This document shows positions 1 through 6,772 of a stretch of DNA of 46,683 bases, one piece after another (the stretch's first letter is position 1; each line of letters begins with the position of its first letter). The notes under the pieces were generated by a model. The model worked only from the letters and a program-made list of their open reading frames with translations. It was not told the DNA's origin and did not search any database. Location: contig CANCFV010000017.1 of NCBI GenBank assembly GCA_947377275.1, positions 1 through 46,683 on the forward strand. Reading direction: 5' to 3'. The DNA comes from Burkholderiales bacterium. Lineage in GTDB: Bacteria > Pseudomonadota > Gammaproteobacteria > Burkholderiales > Burkholderiaceae_C. The position numbers and the translations under genes are program-made.

Positions 1-714
1 CAGCGCGTGATCGCCAATGCGGCGAACATGCTCTCGAGCCTGTCGCAGTTTGTGGGCGTGGTGACGGCGCCGCGCAAAGCCACGGTGTTCAGGCACGTCG
101 AGTTCTTGCGGCTGGGCGACAAGCGCGTGCTGGTGATCTTGGTGGCCCCGGACGGTGACGTCCAAAACCGCGTGATCTTCACCCCGCAGGACTTCAGCCA
201 GGCACAGCTGATCGAGGCCAGCAACATCCTCAATGCCCACTATTCGGGCTTGAGCATCGAAGAAATGCGTGAGCGCCTCAAGAACGAGGTGGACCAGCTG
301 CGCAGCGACATTGCCAGCCTCATGCAGGCGGCGGTGCAGGCCGGTGGCGAGGCGATGGCCGAGAGCACCGAGCAGCTGGTGGTCTCAGGCGAGCGTAATT
401 TGTTGACGGTCGAGAGCTTCTCGAACGACCTGGGCTCGCTGCGCCGCATGTTCGACGTGTTCGAGCAAAAAACGCAGCTGATGCGCTTGCTCGATGGCTC
501 CAGCCGCGCCGAGGGCGTGCGAATCTACATTGGCGGCGAAAGCCAGATCGTGCCGTTCGAAGAGCTGTCGGTCGTGTCGGCACCTTACGAGATCAATGGG
601 CAGGTGGTCGGCACCCTGGGCGTGATCGGCCCCACGCGCATGGCCTATGACCGCATGATCGAGATTGTGGACATCACGTCACGGCTGGTGACCAACGCGC
701 TGAGTCAGCGCTGA
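1..714 (+). CDS. hrcA: Heat-inducible transcription repressor HrcA (5' truncated by window edge)
   Basis: HrcA represses heat-shock operons such as groESL and dnaK by binding CIRCE operators; this is family knowledge. The reading frame is already open at base 1, so the N-terminal winged-helix DNA-binding part lies outside the window. The visible 237 residues match the central and C-terminal HrcA regions: a GAF-like core beginning near [17 protein letters not shown], a segment with the [19 protein letters not shown] strand, and a C-terminal end with [19 protein letters not shown], which is very characteristic of the family. The stop codon is followed 32 bases later by a tRNA gene. No CIRCE element is visible downstream. 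I am confident of the family; the true start cannot be judged. Confidence 0.96.
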   Translation, partial: QRVIANAANMLSSLSQFVGVVTAPRKATVFRHVEFLRLGDKRVLVILVAPDGDVQNRVIFTPQDFSQAQLIEASNILNAHYSGLSIEEMRERLKNEVDQLRSDIASLMQAAVQAGGEAMAESTEQLVVSGERNLLTVESFSNDLGSLRRMFDVFEQKTQLMRLLDGSSRAEGVRIYIGGESQIVPFEELSVVSAPYEINGQVVGTLGVIGPTRMAYDRMIEIVDITSRLVTNALSQR

Positions 715-746
715 GCTGCGCCTACAATCTGCAGCTTGCCAGCCGG

Positions 747-823
747 GGGCCGTTAGCTCAGTTGGTTAGAGCAGAGGACTCATAATCCTTTGGTCGTTGG
801 TTCAAGTCCAACACGGCCTACCA
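747..823 (+). tRNA. tRNA with CAT anticodon (Ile2 or elongator Met); island integration site
   Basis: A full cloverleaf of 77 bases can be folded by eye: acceptor GGGCCGT pairing with ACGGCCT (first pair G-U), D arm GCTC/GAGC, anticodon arm GAGGA/TCCTT with loop CTCATAA (anticodon CAT at 781-783), T arm GTTGG/CCAAC with loop TTCAAGT, and an encoded CCA. The anticodon alone cannot separate elongator tRNA-Met from tRNA-Ile2, whose C34 is modified to lysidine. The variable loop and T arm resemble E. coli ileX, so Ile2 is somewhat favoured. The 3' 46 bases are duplicated at 23935-23980, which marks this gene as the attachment site of the island. The integrated copy remains a complete gene. Confidence 0.93.
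778..823 (+). repeat. Left attachment-site direct repeat (attL, inside tRNA)
   Basis: These 46 bases, from the anticodon loop to the terminal CCA, recur without mismatch at 23935-23980. Identity stops exactly at both edges: the base before is G here and A in the other copy, and the base after is A here and C in the other copy. This is the usual trace of tyrosine-recombinase integration into a tRNA 3' end. Confidence 0.95.
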
Positions 824-884
824 AGTATTCATCGATGTTTGCGGGCGATTTGGTCGCTGCGTCACAAGCCGAAATTTGCCGAAA

Positions 885-901
885 GGTACAAATTCGGTAC
901 A
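885..901 (+). repeat. Two GGTACA motifs at left island end (candidate integrase arm sites)
   Basis: GGTACA occurs at 885-890 and 896-901, between the tRNA and the integrase start codon. The same hexamer is clustered at the opposite end of the island (23780-23919). This placement suits arm-type integrase binding sites or an integrase autoregulatory site. The function is inferred from position only. Confidence 0.5.
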
Positions 902-933
902 GTGGCCAGGGACAGATCCTTCAGAGAGCCTGC

Positions 934-2028
934 ATGCCAACCATCGTCAAGACCGATTCAGGGACCTGGAAAGCCGTCATCCGCAAGACCGGCTTCCCCA
1001 CCACCACAAAGACCTTCCGCCTCAAGCGCGATGCTGAGGACTGGGCCCGCACCACCGAGGACGAGATGGTGCGCGGTATGTACGTCAAGCGTGCGCCCGC
1101 CGAGAAGCTGCTGTTCGCCGCTGCCATCGACCGCTACCTGGCCGAGGTCACGCCCAGCAAGCGGCCTTTCACGCAGGCAGGCGAGAAGCATCGGGCGGCC
1201 ACGCTGAAGAAGCACTTTGGCAAGTACTCGCTGGCGGGCATCACAGCCGAGCTGGTGGCCAAGTACCGCGACGAGCGCCTGGCTGGCCTTGACCGCCTCG
1301 ACGCCGATGGCAACCCCAAGCCGCGCGCTGCCAACTCTGTGCGGCTGGAGCTGGCCCTGATCGGGCACCTGTTCACCGTGGCCATCAAGGAATGGGGCCT
1401 GGGGCTGATCTACAACCCTGTGCTGAACATCCGGCGGCCATCGCCAGGGGCGGGCCGCAACAGGCGCTTGTCGGCCAAGGAAGAGTCCACGCTGTTTGCC
1501 TTGATCGACCAGTACTCCAACCCCATGCTGCGCTGGATCGCGCGCATTGCCATCGAGACGGGCATGCGCTCTTCAGAGATCGGCACACTGAAGCTCGACC
1601 AGGTGGACCTGACGAAGCGGGTGGTGTTGCTCAAGCAGACCAAGAACACCACGCAGCGCACCGTGCCATTGAGCAAAAAAGCGACCGAGCTGTTCACCGA
1701 GGCTGTGGCCAACCCGACGAGGCCAAAGAAGGAAACCAGCCTGGTGTTCTTTGGTGAGCCTGGCAAGGACGAGAAGCGCCGACCCTATAACTTCAACAAG
1801 GCTTGGCGTGAGATCAAGGCCAAGGCGGGCATGCCTGACCTGCATTTTCATGACCTGCGCCACGAGGCCGTGAGCCGGTTTGTGGAGGCGGGGCTGAGTG
1901 ACCAGGAGGTGTCGGCCATCAGTGGGCACAAGTCGATGCAGATGCTCAAGCGGTACACGCACTTGAGGGCTGAGGACTTGGTGGCTAAATTGGACGCCTT
2001 GCCGAGACCTCAGGTGGTAGAGAAGTAG
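934..2028 (+). CDS. Tyrosine recombinase / phage-type integrase of the island
   Basis: This 364-residue protein is predicted to integrate and excise the island at the tRNA. The C-terminal catalytic domain shows the complete tyrosine recombinase set: Arg212 (ETGMRSSEIG), His306-x-x-Arg309 (HFHDLRHE), His332 (ISGHKS) and the nucleophile Tyr341 (LKRYTHL). The first 60 residues resemble the arm-binding strand domain of P4-like and lambda-like integrases (KAVIRKTGFPTTTKTF), followed by a core-binding helical domain. I chose the ATG at 934, preceded by AGAGAG, because the frame upstream reads back into the tRNA and is unlikely to be coding. The gene is transcribed away from attL and starts 111 bases past the tRNA. 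GGTACA motifs lie in its leader, so autoregulation is possible. The family call is secure. Confidence 0.95.
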   Translation: MPTIVKTDSGTWKAVIRKTGFPTTTKTFRLKRDAEDWARTTEDEMVRGMYVKRAPAEKLLFAAAIDRYLAEVTPSKRPFTQAGEKHRAATLKKHFGKYSLAGITAELVAKYRDERLAGLDRLDADGNPKPRAANSVRLELALIGHLFTVAIKEWGLGLIYNPVLNIRRPSPGAGRNRRLSAKEESTLFALIDQYSNPMLRWIARIAIETGMRSSEIGTLKLDQVDLTKRVVLLKQTKNTTQRTVPLSKKATELFTEAVANPTRPKKETSLVFFGEPGKDEKRRPYNFNKAWREIKAKAGMPDLHFHDLRHEAVSRFVEAGLSDQEVSAISGHKSMQMLKRYTHLRAEDLVAKLDALPRPQVVEK

Positions 2029-2038
2029 TCGGCGACGT

Positions 2039-2935
2039 TTAATCTTTTGCCCAATCGAAGCTTAGTTTTTCCCATCGAAAATCATTGGGAATTACTCTTT
2101 GCGGGTTTCGAAGGTAATCATCGAGCACAAAGTTGCTGATGGGTAGGTTTGCGCGATATTCTCGATTGCCGCTGAGGTGTTGCGCCTCTTGAGCCCTCAG
2201 CTCGTCAAGCAGGTCGTCATAAATTCCAATAGCGTCAAGGGTTGTAAGTGCGGCGTAGTTGTCTGTGCACATTCTGACGCATCGGTATGCCCCGGTCATA
2301 TCAATGCTTGATTTTCCAATGCGGGTTACGAGCTGACTTATTCGGTGCAGTGCAATAGCTTCGGTCACGTGGCGAAGTGTAAGCGGCATGTCATATGCTT
2401 CAGCCAGCAAAAGCTCCCCTTCAAAATTCCGCATAGCTTCTTGGAGGCTGTATTCATTGGAAGGCTCGTCTTCAACGCTGAATGCCCAAACGTCTATTTC
2501 TGGTTCGCTTGCGTTCGTTTTCCAAGTGCCCGTTGGTGTTTCCATTTCGGCAACAAGATGCGGCCATATTCGATCATCGATTTCTGGGCCATCTTCCAAG
2601 AAGCGAGTCCGGCAAATAGGCCACAATGCTTGCGGCTCATCCCACAAAGCTCGCCAAAGATCTGACGGGCCGTGCCAGTAAATTTCGCGCGCATCGCTCG
2701 ATTCAGGAATCCTGCTGAGCCAGTTCAACTGTTGCTCTGAGATTGGTCGCGTTCCATTGAAGTTGTGCCTCCATTTGCCTGACTCCTGAGTGGTGGCTTC
2801 GACTTGCTTGTCGAACCAGCCGGCGAACTGATTGGGGTTCTCCGCCCCAACGCGCCGAGAAAGCTCCCTCATCAATGCCACCGTGCGCATTCGGCTGCGA
2901 CGCGCCTCGGTCTCGGTGCGTTTTGGTCGGGCCAT
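2039..2935 (-). CDS. Hypothetical island protein, divergent from the mobilization genes
   Basis: This 298-residue protein is not recognised. The first 30 residues are rich in Arg and Lys (MARPKRTETEARRSRMRTVA) and could contact nucleic acid. The rest is acidic, soluble-looking and rich in Trp in its middle part (WHGPSDLWRALW), with no signal peptide or membrane segment and no motif I can name. I chose the ATG at 2935; the frame extends upstream to 3031, but that part is in the divergent promoter region and lacks a good ribosome site. It converges on the integrase, with stop codons 10 bases apart, and is divergent from the small HTH gene at 3046. A control role in the island is conceivable but unsupported by any motif. 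Confidence 0.72.
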   Translation of the reverse strand: MARPKRTETEARRSRMRTVALMRELSRRVGAENPNQFAGWFDKQVEATTQESGKWRHNFNGTRPISEQQLNWLSRIPESSDAREIYWHGPSDLWRALWDEPQALWPICRTRFLEDGPEIDDRIWPHLVAEMETPTGTWKTNASEPEIDVWAFSVEDEPSNEYSLQEAMRNFEGELLLAEAYDMPLTLRHVTEAIALHRISQLVTRIGKSSIDMTGAYRCVRMCTDNYAALTTLDAIGIYDDLLDELRAQEAQHLSGNREYRANLPISNFVLDDYLRNPQRVIPNDFRWEKLSFDWAKD

Positions 2936-3045
2936 AGGGCAATTTGTCCTAGTAAGAAAATGGGCCATTTGTTGACCTTCAATCCTACTGCCGTAACGAC
3001 AAGAATTTGTCCGTTCAAGTTGCATCAACACGGCTGGAGTACGGA
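2936..3045. promoter_or_regulatory. Divergent intergenic region with repeated AATTTGTCC
   Basis: This 110-bp AT-richer gap separates the leftward gene ending at 2935 from the rightward gene starting at 3046, so it should hold two promoters. The 9-mer AATTTGTCC occurs at 2941-2949 and again at 3004-3012, one copy near each start codon. This is a candidate shared operator. No convincing -35/-10 pair could be assigned. Confidence 0.35.
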
Positions 3046-3258
3046 ATGACCATCGAAGAAACGCTTCTGCAGCAGTACGGCCCTTTGCTCAGCATCAGCC
3101 AACTGGCATCGATTTTGGATCGCTCGCCTGAAGGGCTCCGAATCAGTCTCCGCAGAACCAGCGACTGGGCCACCGAGATCAACACGGCGCGCCTCAAGGT
3201 TGGGCGACGGGTGTACTTCCGCACCTCGCAAGTCGCCAGCATGCTGTCCGCCAATTGA
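3046..3258 (+). CDS. Small helix-turn-helix protein (AlpA/excisionase-like)
   Basis: This 70-residue protein has a compact HTH-like layout. A helix (LLQQYGPLLSISQLASIL) is followed by a turn and probable recognition helix (RSPEGLRISLRRTSDWAT), then a wing-like strand (RLKVGRRVYFRTSQVASML). The closing phrase, with GRRVYF and a final helix, is typical of MerR/AlpA-type DNA-binding proteins of islands and plasmids, where they act as excisionases or integrase activators. That role here is inferred. The ATG at 3046 was chosen over an upstream in-frame start at 3007 because homologous small proteins begin at this point. It is the first gene of a rightward run that continues through traK. Confidence 0.7.
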   Translation: MTIEETLLQQYGPLLSISQLASILDRSPEGLRISLRRTSDWATEINTARLKVGRRVYFRTSQVASMLSAN

Positions 3259-3277
3259 TTCCTGGCCTGTTGCAATC

Positions 3278-4144
3278 GTGAGCATCAAGATCATGAGCAT
3301 GGTGTGGGAGCACTACCCGGCGGGTGGTGGTGACCTGCTGATGGCTTTGGCTTGCGCGGACCACGCGCATGACGACGGAACGAGCGTCCGGCCGAGCGTC
3401 GGGCACCTTGCCCGCAAGACTCGCCAGAGCACTCGCACCGTTCAACGGCAGCTGTCTCAGATGCGCGCATCGGGGTGGCTGATCCAGGTCAGAAACGGTC
3501 ACGGAGGGCGCGGGCACGCTGCCGAATACCGCATCAATCCCCTGTGGATAACTAACCCTGTCAATTTGACACCCTTTGCTGAAAACCCAGGCACAAGGGC
3601 GTCAGATGAAGCAGAAAAGGGTGACGCTGGCGGTATGCAAAGGGTGACACAGGTGGCGCCCCAACCACCATTAACCATCATTGAACCAACTACTACCCCA
3701 CAGACCGGTTCGGATGAGCCGGATTCGGAGCAGATCGACGGTTTGATTTGGCCTCGGTTGCTCACAGAGCAAGAGCGTGTTGTGGGGGCCGCCGTCATGG
3801 AGTCATGTCCGCCTAAGTTGCGGCAGCAAGTGCTCGACGAGGTGGCGGGGCTGGCAGATCGGGGTGCTGTGCGTCATCCCATGGGCTTGATTTCGAAGTT
3901 GGTGGACGCGGCTAGGCGGGGGCGCTTCGTCCCATCCGCTGCTCTGGACTGGAAGCCCAAACGCCTTGCGATGGCCAGAGCGGTGCGGGACCGTGAGCGG
4001 CTACTTCGTGAACGGCGGGATCCGGGGCCGGATGAGGGCAATCCGGCGATGAGGGAGGCGGCTCGCGCCAAGATTGCCGAGCTGACCCATCAAATGCGGC
4101 TCACACGCCCCGATCGGGGTTTGAGGAAGGTCAGGGGTGCTTGA
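3278..4144 (+). CDS. Winged helix-turn-helix protein (replication/transfer control candidate)
   Basis: This 288-residue protein has an N-terminal winged HTH (about residues 1-90). It begins with SIKIMSMVWEHYPAGGGDLL, followed by a recognition region (VGHLARKTRQSTRTVQRQLS) and a wing around GWLIQVRNGHGGRGH. A low-complexity, Thr/Pro-rich linker follows, then an alpha-helical, Arg-rich C-terminal half. The N-terminal part resembles replication- or transfer-control proteins of conjugative elements that start in the same way. I chose the GTG at 3278 because the conserved SIKIM segment begins there; an ATG at 3293 is the alternative. It starts 19 bases after the small HTH gene, and traK begins 3 bases after its stop codon, so the three are probably one transcript. 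The exact function is unknown. Confidence 0.72.
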   Translation: MSIKIMSMVWEHYPAGGGDLLMALACADHAHDDGTSVRPSVGHLARKTRQSTRTVQRQLSQMRASGWLIQVRNGHGGRGHAAEYRINPLWITNPVNLTPFAENPGTRASDEAEKGDAGGMQRVTQVAPQPPLTIIEPTTTPQTGSDEPDSEQIDGLIWPRLLTEQERVVGAAVMESCPPKLRQQVLDEVAGLADRGAVRHPMGLISKLVDAARRGRFVPSAALDWKPKRLAMARAVRDRERLLRERRDPGPDEGNPAMREAARAKIAELTHQMRLTRPDRGLRKVRGA

Positions 4145-4147
4145 ATC

Positions 4148-4474
4148 ATGAAAACGCTCTCAGAACGCATTTCTGCGCGAACTGGCGAAAAGCCCGCGCC
4201 AAGCCCCAAAAGCAATCGGGCGGTGTTCTTGGCTTTGCGTGCCGACATACAAAGCGCACTTGATGACGGCTGGTCTGTCCTGGCCATCTATGAAACCTTG
4301 AACGAAGAGGGCGTCGTTTTGTTCAGCTACCAGTCGTTCCGGCTGTACGTGAACCGGTTGTTGCTGGGCAAGGCCTTGCCACCATCACCAAAGCGAACGC
4401 CCAAGAAGGGCGCAAAGGGCACAAGTGGGCAACTGGACTGTGGCTCCGACCGAAACAAAGGGGCCTTGTTGTGA
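4148..4474 (+). CDS. traK: TraK-like oriT-binding relaxosome protein (DUF5338)
   Basis: In IncP plasmids, TraK binds and bends DNA next to the nic site and helps relaxosome assembly; that is family knowledge. This 108-residue protein has the family core: a basic N-terminus, then FLALRADIQSALDDGW, IYETLNEEG and SYQSFRLYVNRLL, followed by a basic Lys/Pro-rich tail. It lies directly beside a recognisable IncP-type oriT and is separated from traJ only by that site. One difference from RP4 is orientation: there traK reads away from oriT, here it reads toward it and in the same direction as traJ. It is close behind the winged-HTH gene (3-base gap). The family call rests on the core pattern plus the oriT neighbour. 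Confidence 0.83.
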   Translation: MKTLSERISARTGEKPAPSPKSNRAVFLALRADIQSALDDGWSVLAIYETLNEEGVVLFSYQSFRLYVNRLLLGKALPPSPKRTPKKGAKGTSGQLDCGSDRNKGALL

Positions 4475-4775
4475 GCCCTCGTCTTCAAGCTTTGCTGCAC
4501 CTTGCTTGTGGCCTCACTTTCCCTACCCTTGGCGTTCAAAAAGCTTTCTTTGCTTTCAATGGCCGGTCAACTTTCGTTCGAACGTTCAAAGCAAGCGTCG
4601 AACAAGCTTCGGCAACGCGAGGGCCTTGCGAAAAGCAAGGCCGAGTCCGGGGCAGGATATGTGAAGTGGGCCCACCGCAAGCGGTTGGTCTCACTTCACT
4701 GGCCCGTATTCGCACTTCGTGCTCAATGGGCATCCTGCTCTGCGAGGCGGTCGGCTGCCGCCGCTTGGAGGTCTG
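4475..4775 (-). other. oriT: Origin of transfer (oriT), IncP/RP4 type
   Basis: The gap between traK and traJ holds no convincing gene. On the minus strand it carries CACTTCACATATCCTGCCCC, which closely matches the RP4 nic region (CTTCACCTATCCTG^CCCGG). The expected nick falls between 4653 and 4652. Exactly 8 bases before it lies an imperfect inverted repeat, 4661-4678 against 4681-4699 with AA between, matching the TraJ-binding repeat of RP4 in both place and sequence (including GGTGGGCC next to CACTTCAC). A perfect 8-bp hairpin (4622-4629/4635-4642, loop GAAAA) lies on the traK side. The part from 4475 to 4620 would be the TraK-binding stretch. Nicking activity is inferred from homology. Confidence 0.87.
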
Positions 4776-5159
4776 ATGGGTACGCCAGAAGAGGCCGGTG
4801 ATGCGGCCACGCGCAAGGGCAGCCCACCGATCAAGGTCTACTGCCTGCCAAGTGAGCGCCAGGTCATCGAGCAGCAAGCAAGGTCCACCGGGCTGTCGAT
4901 GGCCTGCTATCTGCGCCGTGTCGGCATGGGCTACCAAGTCAAAGGCATCCTTGATCACCAGATGGTGGGTGAGCTGATGCGCGTCAACGGTGACCTTGGG
5001 CGCCTGGGTGGTCTGTTGAAGCTTTGGCTCTCTGGCGATAAGCGGGCAGCAGGCCTCAGCGATGCCACCATCCGGGCCGTGCTTTGGAAGATCGAGGCCA
5101 CGCAGGGAGAGCTTCAAGGCATTGCCAAGGCGGTTGTTCGGCCGAAATCAAAGACGTAA
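4776..5159 (+). CDS. traJ: TraJ-like relaxosome protein (oriT recognition)
   Basis: TraJ of RP4 binds the inverted repeat next to nic and recruits the TraI relaxase. This 127-residue protein is clearly of that family. It has KGSPPIKVYCLPSERQVIEQ, then a ribbon-helix-helix-like segment (SMACYLRRVGMGY), then the diagnostic NGDLGRLGGLLKLWL and a closing VVRPKSKT. The ATG at 4776 follows a strong GGAGG, and the srj-like repeat ends 77 bases upstream, so the protein could repress its own promoter. In RP4 the relaxase gene traI follows directly. Here it does not: the next 1 kb holds an operator array, a 62-codon gene and an XRE regulator. The relaxase must come from elsewhere if the element is mobile. 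Confidence 0.93.
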   Translation: MGTPEEAGDAATRKGSPPIKVYCLPSERQVIEQQARSTGLSMACYLRRVGMGYQVKGILDHQMVGELMRVNGDLGRLGGLLKLWLSGDKRAAGLSDATIRAVLWKIEATQGELQGIAKAVVRPKSKT

Positions 5160-5218
5160 GGCTCGCGAGACGTGGCCTTCCCTCCAACGGTTTGGTACCG
5201 TGGCGAAAGTGCGCGGCG

Positions 5219-5252
5219 TTTTAGCCGCTAAAAAACTTTAGCCGCTAAAAAA
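5219..5252. promoter_or_regulatory. Tandem palindromic operator, TTTAGC-C-GCTAAA x2
   Basis: Two near-perfect palindromes with the core TTTAGC-C-GCTAAA lie 17 bp apart (cores 5222-5230 and 5239-5247), followed by GGGAGC and the ATG of the small gene at 5267. Palindromes spaced by about one and a half helical turns just ahead of a start codon suggest an operator overlapping a promoter. The XRE regulator encoded at 5508 is the nearest candidate binder. This is inferred. Confidence 0.55.
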
Positions 5253-5266
5253 TCGGGAGCAATGTC

Positions 5267-5455
5267 ATGCCTCTGGATCATGGTCGCCCACGGATGCTCA
5301 GTGAAGATGAGATCGTTGACTTGCGTCGAGAGATGCAGGAGGCATCGGCTTGGATGCGGGCTGAGTTGCTGCGTCGGAGCATCCCTGCAGGATTGATAGC
5401 GCAGCAGGAGCCGCCCAGGGCCCATCAAGATCCAGAAGATCAGCGCCAGGATTGA
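5267..5455 (+). CDS. Small hypothetical protein, first gene after the tandem operator
   Basis: This 62-residue open frame starts at ATG 5267 with a suitable ribosome site (GGGAGC, about 8 bases upstream). The product is charged and probably helical in its first half (SEDEIVDLRREMQEASAWMRAELLRRS) and disordered, Gln/Pro-rich, at its end. There is no recognised family. It sits right behind the tandem palindromes and 52 bases ahead of the XRE gene, so it may be the first gene of that transcript. It could be a real small protein or only a leader; the good start signal favours a gene. Confidence 0.5.
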   Translation: MPLDHGRPRMLSEDEIVDLRREMQEASAWMRAELLRRSIPAGLIAQQEPPRAHQDPEDQRQD

Positions 5456-5491
5456 TGTATTTCTCAAGAAGGCCGAGCTCTTCAGGCGGGC

Positions 5492-5507
5492 TTGATACAA
5501 ATATCAA
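5492..5507. promoter_or_regulatory. Inverted repeat TTGATA-N4-TATCAA abutting the XRE start codon
   Basis: TTGATA (5492-5497), CAAA, TATCAA (5502-5507) forms a perfect 6-bp-arm palindrome whose last base touches the ATG at 5508. It is a probable operator for XRE autoregulation. It also takes up the place where a ribosome-binding site would be expected; the only purine-rich match, AGGCGGG, lies about 15 bases too far upstream. Confidence 0.5.
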
Positions 5508-5921
5508 ATGCAAACCCTCCAAGAGCTTGGTCTGGCCGCCGCACAACGTCGGCGTGCCCTGGGCCTTCGTCAACAAGTCGTGGCTGCCCAGGCTGGCATC
5601 ACGCCTGAATCGCTGTCCCGTTTTGAGCGCGGGCGCCTGGCCGAGCTGGGTATACGCAAGCTGCTGGCCGTTCTGGCGATCCTCGGCCTTGAACTGGAGT
5701 TGGTCACGTTCAAACAATCGGGGCTGCTTGACGAGCTTCGCCTGGAGCGTAGCGGTGTCCCGGCCGGGCACCTTCAAGCTAGCTGCGAGGCAGCTGAAGG
5801 CCACAGACTACTGATCAGAGATGTGCTGGGTGGCCTGGAGGATGTTTCAGCCAAACGTACAGGAGACGCAGACGCCGCTATCGCCAACCTTCAACTGGCG
5901 AGGGAGTCGAAGTCACGGTAG
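5508..5921 (+). CDS. XRE-family (Cro/CI-like) transcriptional regulator
   Basis: This 137-residue protein has a canonical N-terminal HTH of the XRE family in about residues 5-65. It shows RRRALGLRQQVVAAQAGITP, SLSRFERGR and the closing RKLLAVLAILGLELEL, with the Ser-Arg-Phe-Glu-Arg-Gly recognition-helix exit typical of HipB- and antitoxin-like regulators. The C-terminal half is unassigned and may be an oligomerisation or sensor part. The gene starts directly after a TTGATA/TATCAA palindrome and shortly after a tandem TTTAGC/GCTAAA operator, so it probably controls itself and the neighbouring small gene. It lies between the mobilization module and the defence genes and could act on either. No obvious HipA-like or toxin partner follows it. 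Confidence 0.85.
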   Translation: MQTLQELGLAAAQRRRALGLRQQVVAAQAGITPESLSRFERGRLAELGIRKLLAVLAILGLELELVTFKQSGLLDELRLERSGVPAGHLQASCEAAEGHRLLIRDVLGGLEDVSAKRTGDADAAIANLQLARESKSR

Positions 5922-6004
5922 GCGAATGTTGTCGGCAACCCACTCGGTGTCGCGGGGTGCCGCCTTCCCGGTTAGCCTCAGGATTGAATAAACAGGGGAT
6001 TGAA

Positions 6005-6718
6005 TTGAGCACCACCGATACCGCCCGGCTTGCTGTATTGATCGATGCCGACAATGCATCGGCAGCCATGATCAAGCCACTGCTGGAAGAAATAGCCAAA
6101 TTCGGCATCGCAACTGTCAAGCGGGCCTACGGCGACTGGACAACTCAGAACCTGGTTGGCTGGAAAGATCAGTTGCATCGTTATGCGATACAGCCCATTC
6201 AGCAGTTCGCCTATACCAAGAGCAAAAACTCCACCGATGCGTCGCTGATCATCGATGCGATGGACCTGCTCTATGCCGGCAACGTCGACGGCTTCTGCCT
6301 GGTGTCATCTGACAGCGATTTCACACGCCTGGCCACCCGCATGCGGGAGGCAGGCAAGCTTGTGTACGGGCTTGGTGAGCAAAAGACGCCGGAGGCCTTC
6401 CGAGCTGCATGCGACAGGTTTGTCTACTTCGAGGTGCTTCGATCAGCGTCGCCTGCGACAGAAGGTCGGCCGACCGTGGATGACATTCCAGATCTGAAAG
6501 AGGCCTTCACTCAGGCCTTGGCAGCGACTTCCCGCGACAGCGGCTGGGGTGCGCTTTCAGCTGTGGGCTCATACATCGCCAAAAATAATCCGGCGTTTGA
6601 CACGCGCCTCTACGGCTGCACAAAGTTGAGCGAGCTGGTTCGAAAGCAATCCTATCTTGAAGTCAAGGAAAACACAGACGTGTCTGGCTTCACCCACCTT
6701 GCCATTCGGCTCAAGTGA
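6005..6718 (+). CDS. NYN domain / OST-HTH (LOTUS) protein, LabA-like putative RNase
   Basis: This 237-residue protein combines two domains. The NYN (PIN-like) domain at about residues 8-145 has VLIDADNAS with Asp14 and Asp16, TDASLIIDAMDLLY with Asp78 and Asp84, and VSSDSDFTRLA with Asp103 and Asp105. These are the acidic residues expected of metal-dependent RNases of the LabA/DUF88 group. The second, at about 165-237, is an OST-HTH (LOTUS) RNA-binding domain (WGALSAVGSYIAKNNPAF...LSELVRKQSYLEV). The frame opens at GTG 5957, but I chose TTG 6005 because AGGGG sits just upstream and the conserved domain starts there. It precedes the GmrSD-like gene by 54 bases. Whether it is a defence RNase or a general RNA-turnover factor carried as cargo is not shown. 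Confidence 0.88.
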   Translation: MSTTDTARLAVLIDADNASAAMIKPLLEEIAKFGIATVKRAYGDWTTQNLVGWKDQLHRYAIQPIQQFAYTKSKNSTDASLIIDAMDLLYAGNVDGFCLVSSDSDFTRLATRMREAGKLVYGLGEQKTPEAFRAACDRFVYFEVLRSASPATEGRPTVDDIPDLKEAFTQALAATSRDSGWGALSAVGSYIAKNNPAFDTRLYGCTKLSELVRKQSYLEVKENTDVSGFTHLAIRLK

Positions 6719-6772
6719 TGGACAGTAGGCCATTCAGACGCATGACTAAGAATTAACCGGAACCCTTGCCCA

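Noticed and set aside
790-933. Longer N-terminus for the integrase starting at 790
   Set aside because: It would begin inside the tRNA and run through the GGTACA repeats; the conserved integrase start is at 934.
4732-4738. Second ATCCTGC core in the oriT region, on the plus strand
   Set aside because: Only the 7-base core matches. The CTTCAC lead-in and adjacent inverted repeat found at the minus-strand nic site are missing, so it is probably chance.
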